Below are positions 25,325-34,275 of a stretch of DNA of 64,000 nt, piece by piece; within the stretch, counting starts at the first letter, position 1, and each line of letters starts with the position of its first letter. Made by a program: the position numbers and the translations under genes. The DNA is from Pontivivens insulae. GTDB taxonomy: Bacteria; Pseudomonadota; Alphaproteobacteria; Rhodobacterales; Rhodobacteraceae. The notes under the pieces are model-generated. The model had not been told where the DNA came from and made no database searches. It saw only the letters and a program-made list of their open reading frames with translations. The DNA is taken from assembly GCF_900302495.1 (NCBI RefSeq), contig NZ_OMKW01000001.1, forward strand, positions 1,054,001 to 1,118,000, given 5' to 3'.

Positions 25325-26619
25325 CAGCCCTGATAGCCTAGCAGTCGCGGCAACCACAGCACCAGATCAGGCGACAACATCATGACGACCAGAGCCCCGA
25401 CGAGCACGGCAAGGAAAGCCCAGATTTCCGAGATGATTTCGCGTAGCGGAATATCTGTGACAGCATTGATCACGAACAAAAGGATACCATAGGGCGGCGT
25501 GATCAAACCGATCATGGAGTTGACGACAACAAGCACGCCGAAATGCACCAGATCGATCCCAAGGGCCTCACATGTCGGAATGAACAAAGGCACGATTACC
25601 AGAATGATCGTGGTTGCGTCTAACACGCAGCCAAGGACCAGGATCAGCATGTTGACCATGATGAGGAACATAATCGGGCTGATGTCCGCACCTTGCAGCC
25701 ATCCTTGAATGGCCTGCGGGATCTGTTCAGTGATCACGATGTAGTTGAGGACAAAAGCCCCGCCGATGACGATCCCAACGGCGGCCGACGAGCGGGCTGA
25801 ATCCACGAATACCTGATACAGTACCTTGAACGACAGTGATCTGTAGAACAAAGCGGCCAGAAGCAACGCATAGAAAGCAGCGACCGCAGCGGCTTCAGTT
25901 GGAGTGGTTACGCCACCATAAATGCCATAGAGCAGGATGACCGGCATCAACAGCGCTGGAAATGCGTTCCCCGTGATGCGGGGCAGTTGCTTAAGCGGAA
26001 CAGCTTCTTCCACCTCAAACCCGCGCTTATGCGCAAGAAAGCCGTTCATCGCCATCAGGACAACACCCATAATCAACCCCGGCAGGATGCCCGCCAGAAA
26101 CAGAGCCCCGATTGAAGCATTTGAAATCAAAGCGTAGAGGACCATCGGTATCGAGGGAGGGATAATCGGGCCGATGGTGGCCGAGGCCGCAGTTATGGCC
26201 GCGGCATACCCTCGGTTATATTTACCATTCCGGGTCATCATTGAGATTATGATCTTCCCGATACCTGCCGCGTCTGCCACCGCAGAGCCGGACATACCCG
26301 AGAAGATGAGTGAAGCGACCACGTTCACATGGCCCATACCACCCTTGAAGCGACCCACGACCGCCACGCAGAAGTTCAGCAACCGGTCGGTGATTGAACC
26401 TGCGTTCATAATGTTTGCAGCGACAATGAACAGCGGCACAGCCAAAAGGATCGCACTGCCGTAGAAGCCTTGGAGAATTTTCTCTCCAGCCAACGCCACA
26501 TCAGCGCCCGAAACACCAAGATACACAATGGCTGCGAGCAGTATCGAATAGCCGATAGGCGTACCGATCCCGGCGAGAAAGAAAAGGGTGACGAGAAGAG
26601 AGATCAGCTCAAAGCTCAT
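25324..26619 (-). CDS. dctM: TRAP transporter large permease (DctM type)
   Basis: The 431 residues form about 12 membrane helices. Typical DctM segments are GMGHVNVVASLIFSGMSGSA, DAAGIGKIIISMM and GPIIPPSIPMVLYA. It overlaps the small subunit by four bases. With the DctP and DctQ genes upstream it imports an organic acid with sodium. The substrate is presumably that of the enzymes encoded in the same operon. Confidence 0.95.
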   Translation of the reverse strand: MSFELISLLVTLFFLAGIGTPIGYSILLAAIVYLGVSGADVALAGEKILQGFYGSAILLAVPLFIVAANIMNAGSITDRLLNFCVAVVGRFKGGMGHVNVVASLIFSGMSGSAVADAAGIGKIIISMMTRNGKYNRGYAAAITAASATIGPIIPPSIPMVLYALISNASIGALFLAGILPGLIMGVVLMAMNGFLAHKRGFEVEEAVPLKQLPRITGNAFPALLMPVILLYGIYGGVTTPTEAAAVAAFYALLLAALFYRSLSFKVLYQVFVDSARSSAAVGIVIGGAFVLNYIVITEQIPQAIQGWLQGADISPIMFLIMVNMLILVLGCVLDATTIILVIVPLFIPTCEALGIDLVHFGVLVVVNSMIGLITPPYGILLFVINAVTDIPLREIISEIWAFLAVLVGALVVMMLSPDLVLWLPRLLGYQG

Positions 26620-27215
26620 GATTTCGCCTCTTCAGCGGCGGCTTCCGCCTCAAGCACAATTTCAAGTTCGGTCTTGGGTGGGCCGTTACGAAATGTGTCA
26701 ATCGCCAGCCACGCATAGCGAACGGCAACGACGATCATGAAGGCACCGTAGACGCTGAAGATCGTGCGCATTGGAATTTTGCTACCCGTGAATGGGTTCC
26801 GCACGGTCGAGGTTTTGCGGATCTTCATCCAGTCGATGTAATCAAGTGTGGGCAACAGGGCGTAGAGCATTCCCGCAACGATGGCTACGGCTGAAATCAC
26901 TGCAAAGATCGCGCGCATCCGGCGGGAAACAGCTAGAAAAACGATGTCGAATTTCACGTGATCCCATTCACGCACCACGAAGGCGCAGCTGAAAAAGATG
27001 ACCCAAACCCACAGGATCGCGATCAGTTCTAGCGTCCAGCCGAGGGGTTGAATGGCGCCCAAGGCTGGAAAGATCTCTGCCAATCCAAAATAGTTTATGA
27101 TCTTGGGCGCATAGCGCGTCGCAATCTGCAAAAGGAATGTAAAAAAGATCACGGCCAGCAGTGTGGCCGCGATCGCGTCAGAAATTCGGGAAACCCACCT
27201 GAAAAACTTGGACAT
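26616..27215 (-). CDS. dctQ: TRAP transporter small permease (DctQ type)
   Basis: The 199-residue protein has four predicted membrane helices and a conserved-looking LELIAILWVWVIFFSCAFVV segment with VREWDHVKFD, as in DctQ proteins. The C-terminus carries an unusual Glu/Ala-rich tail (ELEIVLEAEAAAEEAKS). It is 21 bases from dctP and overlaps dctM. Confidence 0.92.
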   Translation of the reverse strand: MSKFFRWVSRISDAIAATLLAVIFFTFLLQIATRYAPKIINYFGLAEIFPALGAIQPLGWTLELIAILWVWVIFFSCAFVVREWDHVKFDIVFLAVSRRMRAIFAVISAVAIVAGMLYALLPTLDYIDWMKIRKTSTVRNPFTGSKIPMRTIFSVYGAFMIVVAVRYAWLAIDTFRNGPPKTELEIVLEAEAAAEEAKS

Positions 27216-27236
27216 GGTGGATCTCCTCTTTGGCTC

Positions 27237-28244
27237 TTAGTTGCCCAGTGCGTTGATGGCGTCGAGGACACCTTCTGGCCAGCTTGCAGCAAACTCGGAC
27301 CCGACATATTGCGCCTGAACATGCTCGCGGAATGCGGCCGTGTCAGGTGTGTAGACTTCCACGCCGTTCTCTTCGAGGAAAGCGGCTAGGTTGTTTTCCA
27401 TCTCAAGCTGACGCAGGCGACCAACTGAGGCTGCAGCATCGGCGGCGCGCTGAACGATCAACTGCTGCTCGGGTGAGAGGGAATCGAAGGTTTCCGCGGA
27501 GATTGCGATGTAGTTCAGGTCAACCAGGTGGGATGTCAGTGCGATCTGGTTGGTTACTTCATAGAATTTGCGGTCGACGACGGTAGGCAGTGGGTTGTCC
27601 TGACCATCGATCGCGCCAGTGGACAGCCCAGTGTAAACCTCGGTGAAGGCCATTGGTGTCGGTGATGCTCCCAACGCTGCGCCGAGGAACTGCCAGGCAT
27701 CGGTGCCTGGCATGCGCAGGTTCACACCAGCGAGGTCAGCAGGTGTCTGCACATCCAGCTCTTCGCGGGTCTGACGCAGGTTCACGTGGCGACGACCCAG
27801 ATACATGACGGACAGAAGGCGCACACCGAGCTCGTCTTCAACAGTCTGCTTGAAGGGTTCCATCAGCGGATCGTTAAAGACGCGAACCTGATGCGCCGCA
27901 TCCTGATGAACATAGCCGGTGGCAAAGATCGAGAACTCGGGGAAAAACTGAGCGAGTTCCTGCGCCGAAGTGATCGACATTTCAAGGTTGCCACGGCTGA
28001 TGGCGTCAAGCTCTGTGCCCTGGTCGAAAAGCGTTGCGTTGTAGGATGGCTCGTAGGACGCGAACTCAGCAACGGCAGGGCCGAAAACCTCGGCGAGCGC
28101 CACGGAACGGGCATCCGTCTCAGAGCCGGATGTGGACATCCGCAGCTGGACGGCGTGGCCATCCGCGAAAGATGCCGCACCAGACAATGTGGTAGCAGCG
28201 ATCACAGCGGCCATCGCAATGCGGCGAGTTAGTTTGAGTGTCAT
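27237..28244 (-). CDS. dctP: TRAP transporter substrate-binding protein (DctP type)
   Basis: The 335-residue protein has a Sec signal peptide (to about residue 28, SGAASFADG) and the DctP fold. The conserved Arg that binds the ligand carboxylate is in AGVNLRMPGTDAW, followed by TEVYTGLSTGAIDGQDNPLP. It is the first TRAP gene, after a 104-base gap that contains a possible operator at 28316. A carboxylate-bearing ligand is expected. Confidence 0.93.
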   Translation of the reverse strand: MTLKLTRRIAMAAVIAATTLSGAASFADGHAVQLRMSTSGSETDARSVALAEVFGPAVAEFASYEPSYNATLFDQGTELDAISRGNLEMSITSAQELAQFFPEFSIFATGYVHQDAAHQVRVFNDPLMEPFKQTVEDELGVRLLSVMYLGRRHVNLRQTREELDVQTPADLAGVNLRMPGTDAWQFLGAALGASPTPMAFTEVYTGLSTGAIDGQDNPLPTVVDRKFYEVTNQIALTSHLVDLNYIAISAETFDSLSPEQQLIVQRAADAAASVGRLRQLEMENNLAAFLEENGVEVYTPDTAAFREHVQAQYVGSEFAASWPEGVLDAINALGN

Positions 28245-28315
28245 TTCAGTCCTCCCAGACGTTTTCTGCCCTGACAGGCAGTGTGTGCGGCATATTCAAT
28301 GCCTGTCTTTCCTCT

Positions 28316-28325
28316 ATTCGCAATA
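28316..28325. promoter_or_regulatory. Candidate operator, copy 1
   Basis: ATTCGCAATA lies 72 bases before dctP and occurs identically at 29451, before the operon's first gene; both are followed by AT-rich sequence. Two identical 10-mers at the two transcription entry points of one operon, next to a GntR gene, suggest a shared binding site. Confidence 0.4.
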
Positions 28326-28348
28326 CATTTTGCAAAATATCGGATATT

Positions 28349-29404
28349 TCATTCAGCAGCCGTCGAGCAGTTGCCAGCGGCAGCGCCGATCGTGATCAGT
28401 CTTTGTGTTTTTGCTGCCGTCTGGATCGCCTCAACGACCCGTAAGGTTTTAAGACCTTCCTCTCCGGTCACCAGCGGGCTGGCCGCTCCGCGAATGACAT
28501 CTGCGAAATGGGCGATTTGATTGATCAGCGGATCCGACTGGCTTACCGGCATCGCGGTCGCCTTGATGGGATTCCACCAGCTGGTGTCCCCTTCATGCTG
28601 CCAGAGCCGCATGTCAGGGATGCTGAGCGCCCCCTCGGATCCTCCGATCAGATAGCAAGACTCATTGGTGGCCGGGTAGATCGGGTACTCGCGCGAGGTC
28701 AGTTCCCAGCTCCAGGGCGATACTATGCTATCCGAAACAGTGATCGTGCATACCGCACCACTTTCGAACCGCAGTACGGCGGCGGCGAGGTCTTCATTCT
28801 CAAAACCGCGCATAGACGGAGCCATCTGCGCCTGCACGGTGACAACCTCGCCCAAGAAGTGGCGCATAAGATCAACGTCATGCACAAGGTTCACTGAAAT
28901 TGGTCCGGCACCAGCCTTTTTGCGCCATGGTGCCACGTCGAAATAATCATCTGGTTTGTAAAACCAGCAGGTTACCTGTGCAGCCCTGACATGACCGATC
29001 GCCCCCTGTTTGATCAGCTCAGCCGTTTTTTGGATGATTGGATTGTGGCGTCGATGGTGGCCAACAAGAATTGGAACACTGTTGGCCTTCGCGGATTGGA
29101 CAAGCGCTTCGGCCGCGTCTGCTGACGCCGCCAATGGTTTTTCAACGAGAACGGGCACACGACGCCTTACGCAGGCCAACCCACCCTCGACATGCAACAA
29201 TGTCGGTGTGGACAAAATCACGCCATCCACCGTCTCTGCCGCGAACATTGCTTCCAGGGTTTCATAAACCGGTACAGTCTGGTCCGTTGGCCCGGGCTCA
29301 ACCACTGCGGTCAACACGACCCCGTCGACTTGGGTCATTGCCATGATGTGCCGCTGACCCACAAGGCCCGCCCCAACAACTGCAAGTCTGATTGGCTTCG
29401 ACAT
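28349..29404 (-). CDS. Gfo/Idh/MocA-family NAD(P)-dependent dehydrogenase
   Basis: The 351-residue protein has an N-terminal Rossmann motif (AVVGAGLVGQRHIMAM), the conserved EKPLAAS segment near residue 90, and the family's C-terminal sheet domain with VGHHRRHNP. It oxidises an alcohol group of a sugar, cyclitol or similar compound, as in myo-inositol dehydrogenase. It is the first gene of the operon and is divergent from the GntR gene. It probably does the first catabolic step after uptake. Confidence 0.92.
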   Translation of the reverse strand: MSKPIRLAVVGAGLVGQRHIMAMTQVDGVVLTAVVEPGPTDQTVPVYETLEAMFAAETVDGVILSTPTLLHVEGGLACVRRRVPVLVEKPLAASADAAEALVQSAKANSVPILVGHHRRHNPIIQKTAELIKQGAIGHVRAAQVTCWFYKPDDYFDVAPWRKKAGAGPISVNLVHDVDLMRHFLGEVVTVQAQMAPSMRGFENEDLAAAVLRFESGAVCTITVSDSIVSPWSWELTSREYPIYPATNESCYLIGGSEGALSIPDMRLWQHEGDTSWWNPIKATAMPVSQSDPLINQIAHFADVIRGAASPLVTGEEGLKTLRVVEAIQTAAKTQRLITIGAAAGNCSTAAE

Positions 29405-29450
29405 TTGTCGCGTCTCTCCCTGATGCGAGCACGCTATCAGAGTTCACGAG

Positions 29451-29460
29451 ATTCGCAATA
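29451..29460. promoter_or_regulatory. Candidate operator, copy 2
   Basis: ATTCGCAATA, identical to the copy at 28316, lies between the divergent dehydrogenase and GntR genes and is followed by ATATATGATG. The position would allow repression of the operon and autoregulation. Confidence 0.4.
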
Positions 29461-29555
29461 ATATATGATGTTTTAAATAACGGCCTATTTTATCCTCAGT
29501 TGAGAAATATCTGATGATCATGCTATTAGCAGGCAAAAGCGCTAGAAGGCCCTAC

Positions 29556-30218
29556 ATGTCACAGTCCACCCCGACCGTTGGATCAAGCACTTACGAACGC
29601 ATCAAGCATGACATCATCTTTGGTGAGTTAGAGCCGGGTGCAAAGCTGAAGCTTGACGGCCTGCGGGAACGTTACGCAGCCAGCGTTACGACGTTGCGCG
29701 AAACACTTAGTCGTTTGGCCAGTGAGGGCTTTGTACAAGCCGCGGAACAACGTGGGTTCTTCGTGCGCCCTGTGTCCGCCGAAGATCTTACAGAAATCGC
29801 AGAATTGCGTATCTTGCTTGAATGCTCAGCACTTGAGACATCGATCGCGTCGGGCGATGCAGACTGGGAAGGCAACCTTGTTGCAGCCCATCACAAGCTG
29901 CACTTGATTGAGCAAAAGATGCTAAATGGTGAAACGTCGCAGAAAGAACTTTGGAAACGCTACGACTGGGAGTTCCACCAGGCGCTTATTCAGGCCTGCA
30001 ATTCGCAGAACCTTTTAGCTTTGCATGGCACGATATTTGACAAGTATCTTCGCTATCAGATGCTAGTGCTTACGTATCGTGGAGAAGAGGCTGTGAAAGA
30101 ACATAAGGATATGTTTGAAGCGGCTTTGGCGCGCGATGCCAAGACCGCTAAAGGTGTCCTCGAGGCGCATATACGGCTGGGGCTGGAACATACATTGGCG
30201 GCGATGGAAACGCTCTGA
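29556..30218 (+). CDS. GntR-family regulator, FadR (FCD) subfamily
   Basis: The ~220-residue protein has an N-terminal winged helix (STYERIKHDIIFGELEPGAK, TTLRETLSRLASEGFV) and an FCD effector domain with metal-site residues in the EFHQALIQACN and AHIRLGLEHTL segments. It is divergent from the nine-gene operon and is its likely regulator, with an organic acid as inducer. The ATG at 29556 (MSQSTP) is chosen over one 14 codons upstream because the N-terminus of relatives is short. Confidence 0.92.
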   Translation: MSQSTPTVGSSTYERIKHDIIFGELEPGAKLKLDGLRERYAASVTTLRETLSRLASEGFVQAAEQRGFFVRPVSAEDLTEIAELRILLECSALETSIASGDADWEGNLVAAHHKLHLIEQKMLNGETSQKELWKRYDWEFHQALIQACNSQNLLALHGTIFDKYLRYQMLVLTYRGEEAVKEHKDMFEAALARDAKTAKGVLEAHIRLGLEHTLAAMETL

Positions 30219-30285
30219 AGAATAGAGTCTCGCTAGATAGGGGACCTAGCGAACTAATGTGCAAATCTTTCGACTCGGGCAATCC

Positions 30286-30609
30286 TCAGAGCCACTGACG
30301 AGACACTGTTCTTGTGTCAGCTTTGGCCATTCCCGGAAAAAGCCACTTTGCTAGGCGAACGACGGCCCGAAGCAGACGTTCACTCAACGGCCAAGATGTT
30401 GCAACGCGGCCCGTCAGAGGAGACATTCGCCGCTCCTGCAAATTCTGGTCCGCGTTGAACTCATAAATCGCGGACAAATGGGCCAACTGGATTCTTTTGC
30501 CCAAAGCCTGAATTTTTCGCTTCGCGGCAATAGCGAGAGCAGTAGAAGTCAATATTAGCGCTTCGATGCGACTGCGGTGATGCTCAGGGTATTGAGAACA
30601 ATCGAACAT
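30286..30609 (-). CDS. Hypothetical protein
   Basis: The 107-residue frame has Leu/Ala-rich helices and basic residues (LILTSTALAIAAKRKIQALG) but no known motif and no clear ribosome binding site. It stands alone between the GntR gene and the small-protein pair. It could be a remnant or chance frame. Confidence 0.3.
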   Translation of the reverse strand: MFDCSQYPEHHRSRIEALILTSTALAIAAKRKIQALGKRIQLAHLSAIYEFNADQNLQERRMSPLTGRVATSWPLSERLLRAVVRLAKWLFPGMAKADTRTVSRQWL

Positions 30610-30794
30610 AAAACCTGAACGGATATATTTCTAAAGCAGCCAGCATTCGCCTGTTTTTTTACCGTACGCAGCTAGATAAATGCTTATAAGATGAGAGAAT
30701 TCTTAAATACGGCGGCTTTCGATAAGCCGCCTAAGGTGAGAGATTTGCAACTGCAGTGGGCACAAAGCCTTTCTCGATTTTTGTGCGCAACGAT

Positions 30795-30962
30795 TTAGTT
30801 CCGTCTCCAATTTGATGTCTTTCTTTGCGACTGTCGGTGTTTCATTCCAAAAGCCGTCAGGATCAGCCAAACGGCCAACACCACAACGATCGTGACAACA
30901 CCCACCGTCAGCCAAAGCAGCAACTGCATAGCCCAATTGGACATCCAATATGCAAAGATCAT
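30795..30962 (-). CDS. 55-residue single-pass membrane protein
   Basis: The protein starts MIFAYWMSNWAMQLLLWLTV and has one long hydrophobic helix (residues ~12-38) followed by a basic tail (KHRQSQRKTSNWRRN). Its ATG overlaps the stop of the 134-residue gene as ATGA, strong evidence that it is real. The positive tail predicts an N-out/C-in topology. Function unknown; it may anchor or partner the upstream protein. Confidence 0.72.
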   Translation of the reverse strand: MIFAYWMSNWAMQLLLWLTVGVVTIVVVLAVWLILTAFGMKHRQSQRKTSNWRRN

Positions 30963-31363
30963 TTCAGGGCCACAACGTTTGGATAGACTGCTGTGCTCAG
31001 TGGTGAGATCAGGCCATCGGTGTCGGCAAAGATCGGCAAGGCGTCAAAAGCGGCTGCCGCCGACTCTGAGGAGAACACGGCAAAGGTAATCCCATTGCCA
31101 TCCGGGGTCCATGCGACATGACACGACACCACGCCCGGCAGCGCGGCAATGGCATCGCGCTTCTGTTCCAGCTGGCCCCGCAAACGTCCCGGGTCGCTGA
31201 CCTGCCATGTCGAAATGCGGGTCACCATTGACCAAGCGCGCAAGCGCGGATGCAAACCGGATTGGGTGGCCTTTGCCAAGTCGACGCGTTCGCGAGGTTG
31301 ATCCCGACCCGGAATGGCGACTGCTGGCCCGGAAAAGGCGCCAGAAGGACCCGCTTTGGTCAT
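30959..31363 (-). CDS. Hypothetical protein, ferredoxin-like fold suggested
   Basis: The 134-residue product starts MTKAGPSGAFSG after a good ribosome binding site (AGAGGA). The second half (RISTWQVSDPGRL, RDAIAALPGVVSCHVAWTPD, ITFAVFSSESAAAAFD) has the pattern of a small alpha/beta monooxygenase-like (ABM) or dimeric ferredoxin-like protein. It lies downstream of the broken flavoprotein gene and upstream of the coupled membrane protein. The longer frame to 31453 is not supported. Confidence 0.68.
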   Translation of the reverse strand: MTKAGPSGAFSGPAVAIPGRDQPRERVDLAKATQSGLHPRLRAWSMVTRISTWQVSDPGRLRGQLEQKRDAIAALPGVVSCHVAWTPDGNGITFAVFSSESAAAAFDALPIFADTDGLISPLSTAVYPNVVALK

Positions 31364-31482
31364 GTTAGTTTTCCTCTTTGACAAATGTGCGGTGGCACGA
31401 ACTGTTCCCATCCCCCCGCAAACGCTGCGAATAGGCAAAGAATGGATGGGCAACAGACCCAGGGCATGAGCAATTTTACCTA

Positions 31483-31503
31483 AAGGCCGGCTGGTCCGGC
31501 CTT
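31483..31503. terminator. Hairpin at the end of the flavoprotein gene
   Basis: AAGGCCGG-CTGGT-CCGGCCTT forms an 8-bp stem that overlaps the stop codon at 31502. Downstream on the minus strand only three T follow, so it is a weak intrinsic terminator or transcript-stability element. Confidence 0.55.
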
Positions 31504-32728
31504 AGTTGAATGGCGCTGCCCGCCCATCGAACCGCTTTGCCGCGCGGTCCAGCACGCGCCAACAATGGGCCAAATCTGCGGCGGCGGTGGATTTCATGCG
31601 AAACACCCGGCCCTGCGGCGTGGCAGGGGATACCAGCGGTGCGAATTCCGAAAGCGGGTCGTCACTGAACAAGCTGCCGCTGCAATTCACGACGATCGTG
31701 CCAGGTGCGACTGGGACCGACCTGCCGCTGCGCAAATGGGCCTGAGGCCTGTCCGGAGTGTCGGTGATTTCGGTCAGATAGTCGCTGTAGGTCGCGGCGA
31801 GCCTGGCCTTGATGCGCCTGCATTCATCGACCGACTGCAACCCATAGAGAAGCGCCCCGCTATCAGACGTCAGGTCAGTCGCATAGTTCTGGCGCAGCTG
31901 CGCGATCAGTCCGTCATCGTTGTTGCCATCGGAGGTCAGCGCACTGTCGCGGAATAGGCGGGAGGTCAGTTGACCCGCGGTCCAGTGCTTCAGGCCGTTG
32001 GGCAGTTATTTGTCGCGATTGATAAAGTTGACGCCACGCCCTTTGAACAGAGACACGTGGCGATTGGCGGCGTCTCTCAGCGTGGCCATCACCGTGTCCA
32101 TCCCGATTTTGCCGCCACCGACCACGATCACTGCCGCGCCGGGATGCGCTTGCAAGGTTGCACGCAGGTCTTGAGGGATGATCGGGTGCAACGCGGCGCT
32201 GCTCAACGGCAAAGGCGTTGCTAAGCGGTAGTTCAGAGCCGGCGCATGGATTGCACGCGAGGCATGAATCGCTACTCGCTATGCCGGATTCTCTTTCGGG
32301 TGCAGCTCGATGCGGGCCATGGGGCCTTGTGGCGTGTCCACATCGACGCAGCCCGATGCCGTGGTCGCAAAGCGTAGCGTCACGTCCATCTTGCGGCCCG
32401 CACGCGCCAGCGCTTGGCACAGGTTGCTCTGCACCTCATCCCGCGCGGCCAAGTACTGGCGCGACTGGCGCCACTTCCATTCGATGTCGCCCACGGTGAA
32501 CATCGGGTGCGGCTTATGCAGCCGGCCACTATCATAGGCCGTGTTCCGCATCCCTCCTGGTGCATCCTTCTGATCCACCAACAGCACCCGCGCCCCCGCG
32601 GGCAGACAATCGGTCGCCGCATACAGCGCATTCAGTACCGCGATCCCGGCACCGATAACAGTGAGATCCTAGAATACGCCGTCTTGGCCGACGTCAAATG
32701 CCAAGTTGTCTTCTGTTTGGTCCAGCAT
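31502..32728 (-). pseudogene. Flavoprotein/monooxygenase gene with three in-frame stops
   Basis: One frame from ATG 32728 to TAA 31502 (409 codons) reads as an FAD/NAD(P)-binding protein with no frameshift: DLTVIGAGIAVLNALYAATD (FAD motif), VLLVDQKDAPGGMRN, GAAVIVVGGGKIGMDTVMAT (second nucleotide-binding motif), and VVNCSGSLFSDDP. It is interrupted by TAG just before DLTVIG (about 32671), TAG after HPKENPA (32279) and TAA after FINRDK (32006). It resembles FAD-dependent NAD(P)-binding oxidoreductases of the flavin monooxygenase sort. It is divergent from a LuxR-type regulator. Confidence 0.85.
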
Positions 32729-32789
32729 GACCTCGCTGCTCAATGTCCACTCCAGAAGATTTGTGGTGGTACGTCCGGTGCGGCGGTAG

Positions 32790-32803
32790 GGTAATTTTAC
32801 CCA
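32790..32803. promoter_or_regulatory. Candidate operator before the LuxR-type gene
   Basis: GGGTAA-TT-TTACCC is a perfect 6-bp inverted repeat between the divergent flavoprotein and regulator genes. A half-site-like CAATTTTACC occurs near 31471, before the downstream small genes. Confidence 0.45.
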
Positions 32804-32873
32804 AAACCGCCAACAAATTGACCTGTGGTGAACCCACCGTTAGCGTCCCAATAGAGTGTGAGGAGTGAATGGT

Positions 32874-34064
32874 ATGGCGCAGTCACTGTGTGTGTCTGAG
32901 GCAAGTGAACTGATCGGGTTAGTTTACGATTCCAGTCTGGAAAAGAATCAATGGTCCAGCCTTGTTGCACGGTTGTTCGCTCTGTGCCCGGGACATGTTG
33001 CGGCCGTGGTCACGTTTGAGGACGCGCGCTGGGTGTCCAGCCATGTGCCCACTTTACCGGGAGGGGAACATGGCAAGAAGATCTCCGAATTGATGGAAGA
33101 CGTCGAGGCCGGTGAAGTGAGCCAGCCTGACGATCTGAACGATACGCTGTTCCGCCGCCAGCCGCTGGAACTTGGCACGCTTTACAGCACCCGCCGAATA
33201 TTTACAGAGTATGAATTCCGCAACTTCGAAGGCTATAAACAGACGATGGAACCAATTGGCGCGGGCCATTGGACCGGCGCTCATTTTTCAATCTCGGGCG
33301 GGCGTCGGGCGGCGATTATGGTGGTTGAAAATGACTTTGTGGACACGCCAAAGGACAACACCCGCGTCGAGGAGGTGATCGAGATCATTGCCCCGCACAT
33401 GATCCGCGCCAACACCTTCGCGCGGGCGCTCAATATGGCGAAAAGCGTAGCAGAGACCTATTCCGCCTTCATCGACGCCATTGCCCTGCCAATGATCATC
33501 GTGACCGCAGAAGGCCGCGTGCAAATGGCGAATGCCATCGGTCAGCAGGTTCTGGAGGGGGGGCAAGTTATCCAAGTCGATGCGCTCAGTGGAACGGCTC
33601 GCCTTCCGGACGACCGCGGCAATGCCGCGTTCAAGGCCGCCATCGCAGCCGCTTTGCACGATGGCGGCCCCCATGCGTTCCAGGCCACAATCGAGGACAC
33701 GGCACTGGCCTTCTGTGTTTGTCCCTATCGACCCGCGCTGTCCTTTGCCACTGACGTGGACAAAAAGCTATTTGACGGACAACTCTTGTTTGCGGTCTTC
33801 ATCGGCGCGCGGCCGAGCGGCGGCGTCAGTTTGCGGCTGTTGCGCGATGCTTTCGGGTTGACCCTGCGCGAGGCCGAAGTTTGTCGCGGCTTGCTGGAAG
33901 GTCAGACCGCGGCCACACTTGCGACCGATATGGACCGGTCTGAAAAGACCATCCGCAACCAGATTCAGTCCGTTCATGAAAAGGTCGGCGTCAACAGCAC
34001 CCGCGATCTTGTCGACGCGATGTCGGTCTTTCGATCCGTCGGTGCGATGTTTTCCGAGCATTGA
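32874..34064 (+). CDS. LuxR-type (GerE HTH) transcriptional regulator
   Basis: The ~396-residue protein has a C-terminal GerE helix-turn-helix (FGLTLREAEVCRGLLEGQTA, then SEKTIRNQIQSVHEKVG) after ~330 residues without an autoinducer-binding domain, including a PAS-like MIIVTAEGRVQMANAIGQQ. The ATG at 32874 (MAQSLC) is eight bases from GAGGAG; a GTG three codons upstream is less well placed. It is divergent from the broken flavoprotein gene, so its own target may be lost or altered. Confidence 0.88.
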   Translation: MAQSLCVSEASELIGLVYDSSLEKNQWSSLVARLFALCPGHVAAVVTFEDARWVSSHVPTLPGGEHGKKISELMEDVEAGEVSQPDDLNDTLFRRQPLELGTLYSTRRIFTEYEFRNFEGYKQTMEPIGAGHWTGAHFSISGGRRAAIMVVENDFVDTPKDNTRVEEVIEIIAPHMIRANTFARALNMAKSVAETYSAFIDAIALPMIIVTAEGRVQMANAIGQQVLEGGQVIQVDALSGTARLPDDRGNAAFKAAIAAALHDGGPHAFQATIEDTALAFCVCPYRPALSFATDVDKKLFDGQLLFAVFIGARPSGGVSLRLLRDAFGLTLREAEVCRGLLEGQTAATLATDMDRSEKTIRNQIQSVHEKVGVNSTRDLVDAMSVFRSVGAMFSEH

Positions 34065-34071
34065 CCCGCCA

Positions 34072-34275
34072 TACGCGGTTGATCAGTTCAGAGATTTTTT
34101 CGCTGTCCTCTTTGAAACGCGGCCAGATTACTTAGTAGATCGATACGGCGCACTGACCGATCCCGTACCCGACGGCATATCGGCCGACTACGAAACTGAC
34201 GAGCAAATCATAGTCATAGATCAAGAAGGTTTTCCACTTCCTGAACGTTTACGGGCCTGTTTGTACATCCAATAG
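34072..34275 (+). pseudogene. Possible C-terminal gene remnant
   Basis: After the regulator's stop a frame reads VDQFRDFFAVLFETRPDYLV and then YETDEQIIVIDQEGFPLPER to a stop at 34275, with protein-like codon use but no start codon. It is probably the tail of a decayed gene; no family recognised. Confidence 0.25.
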
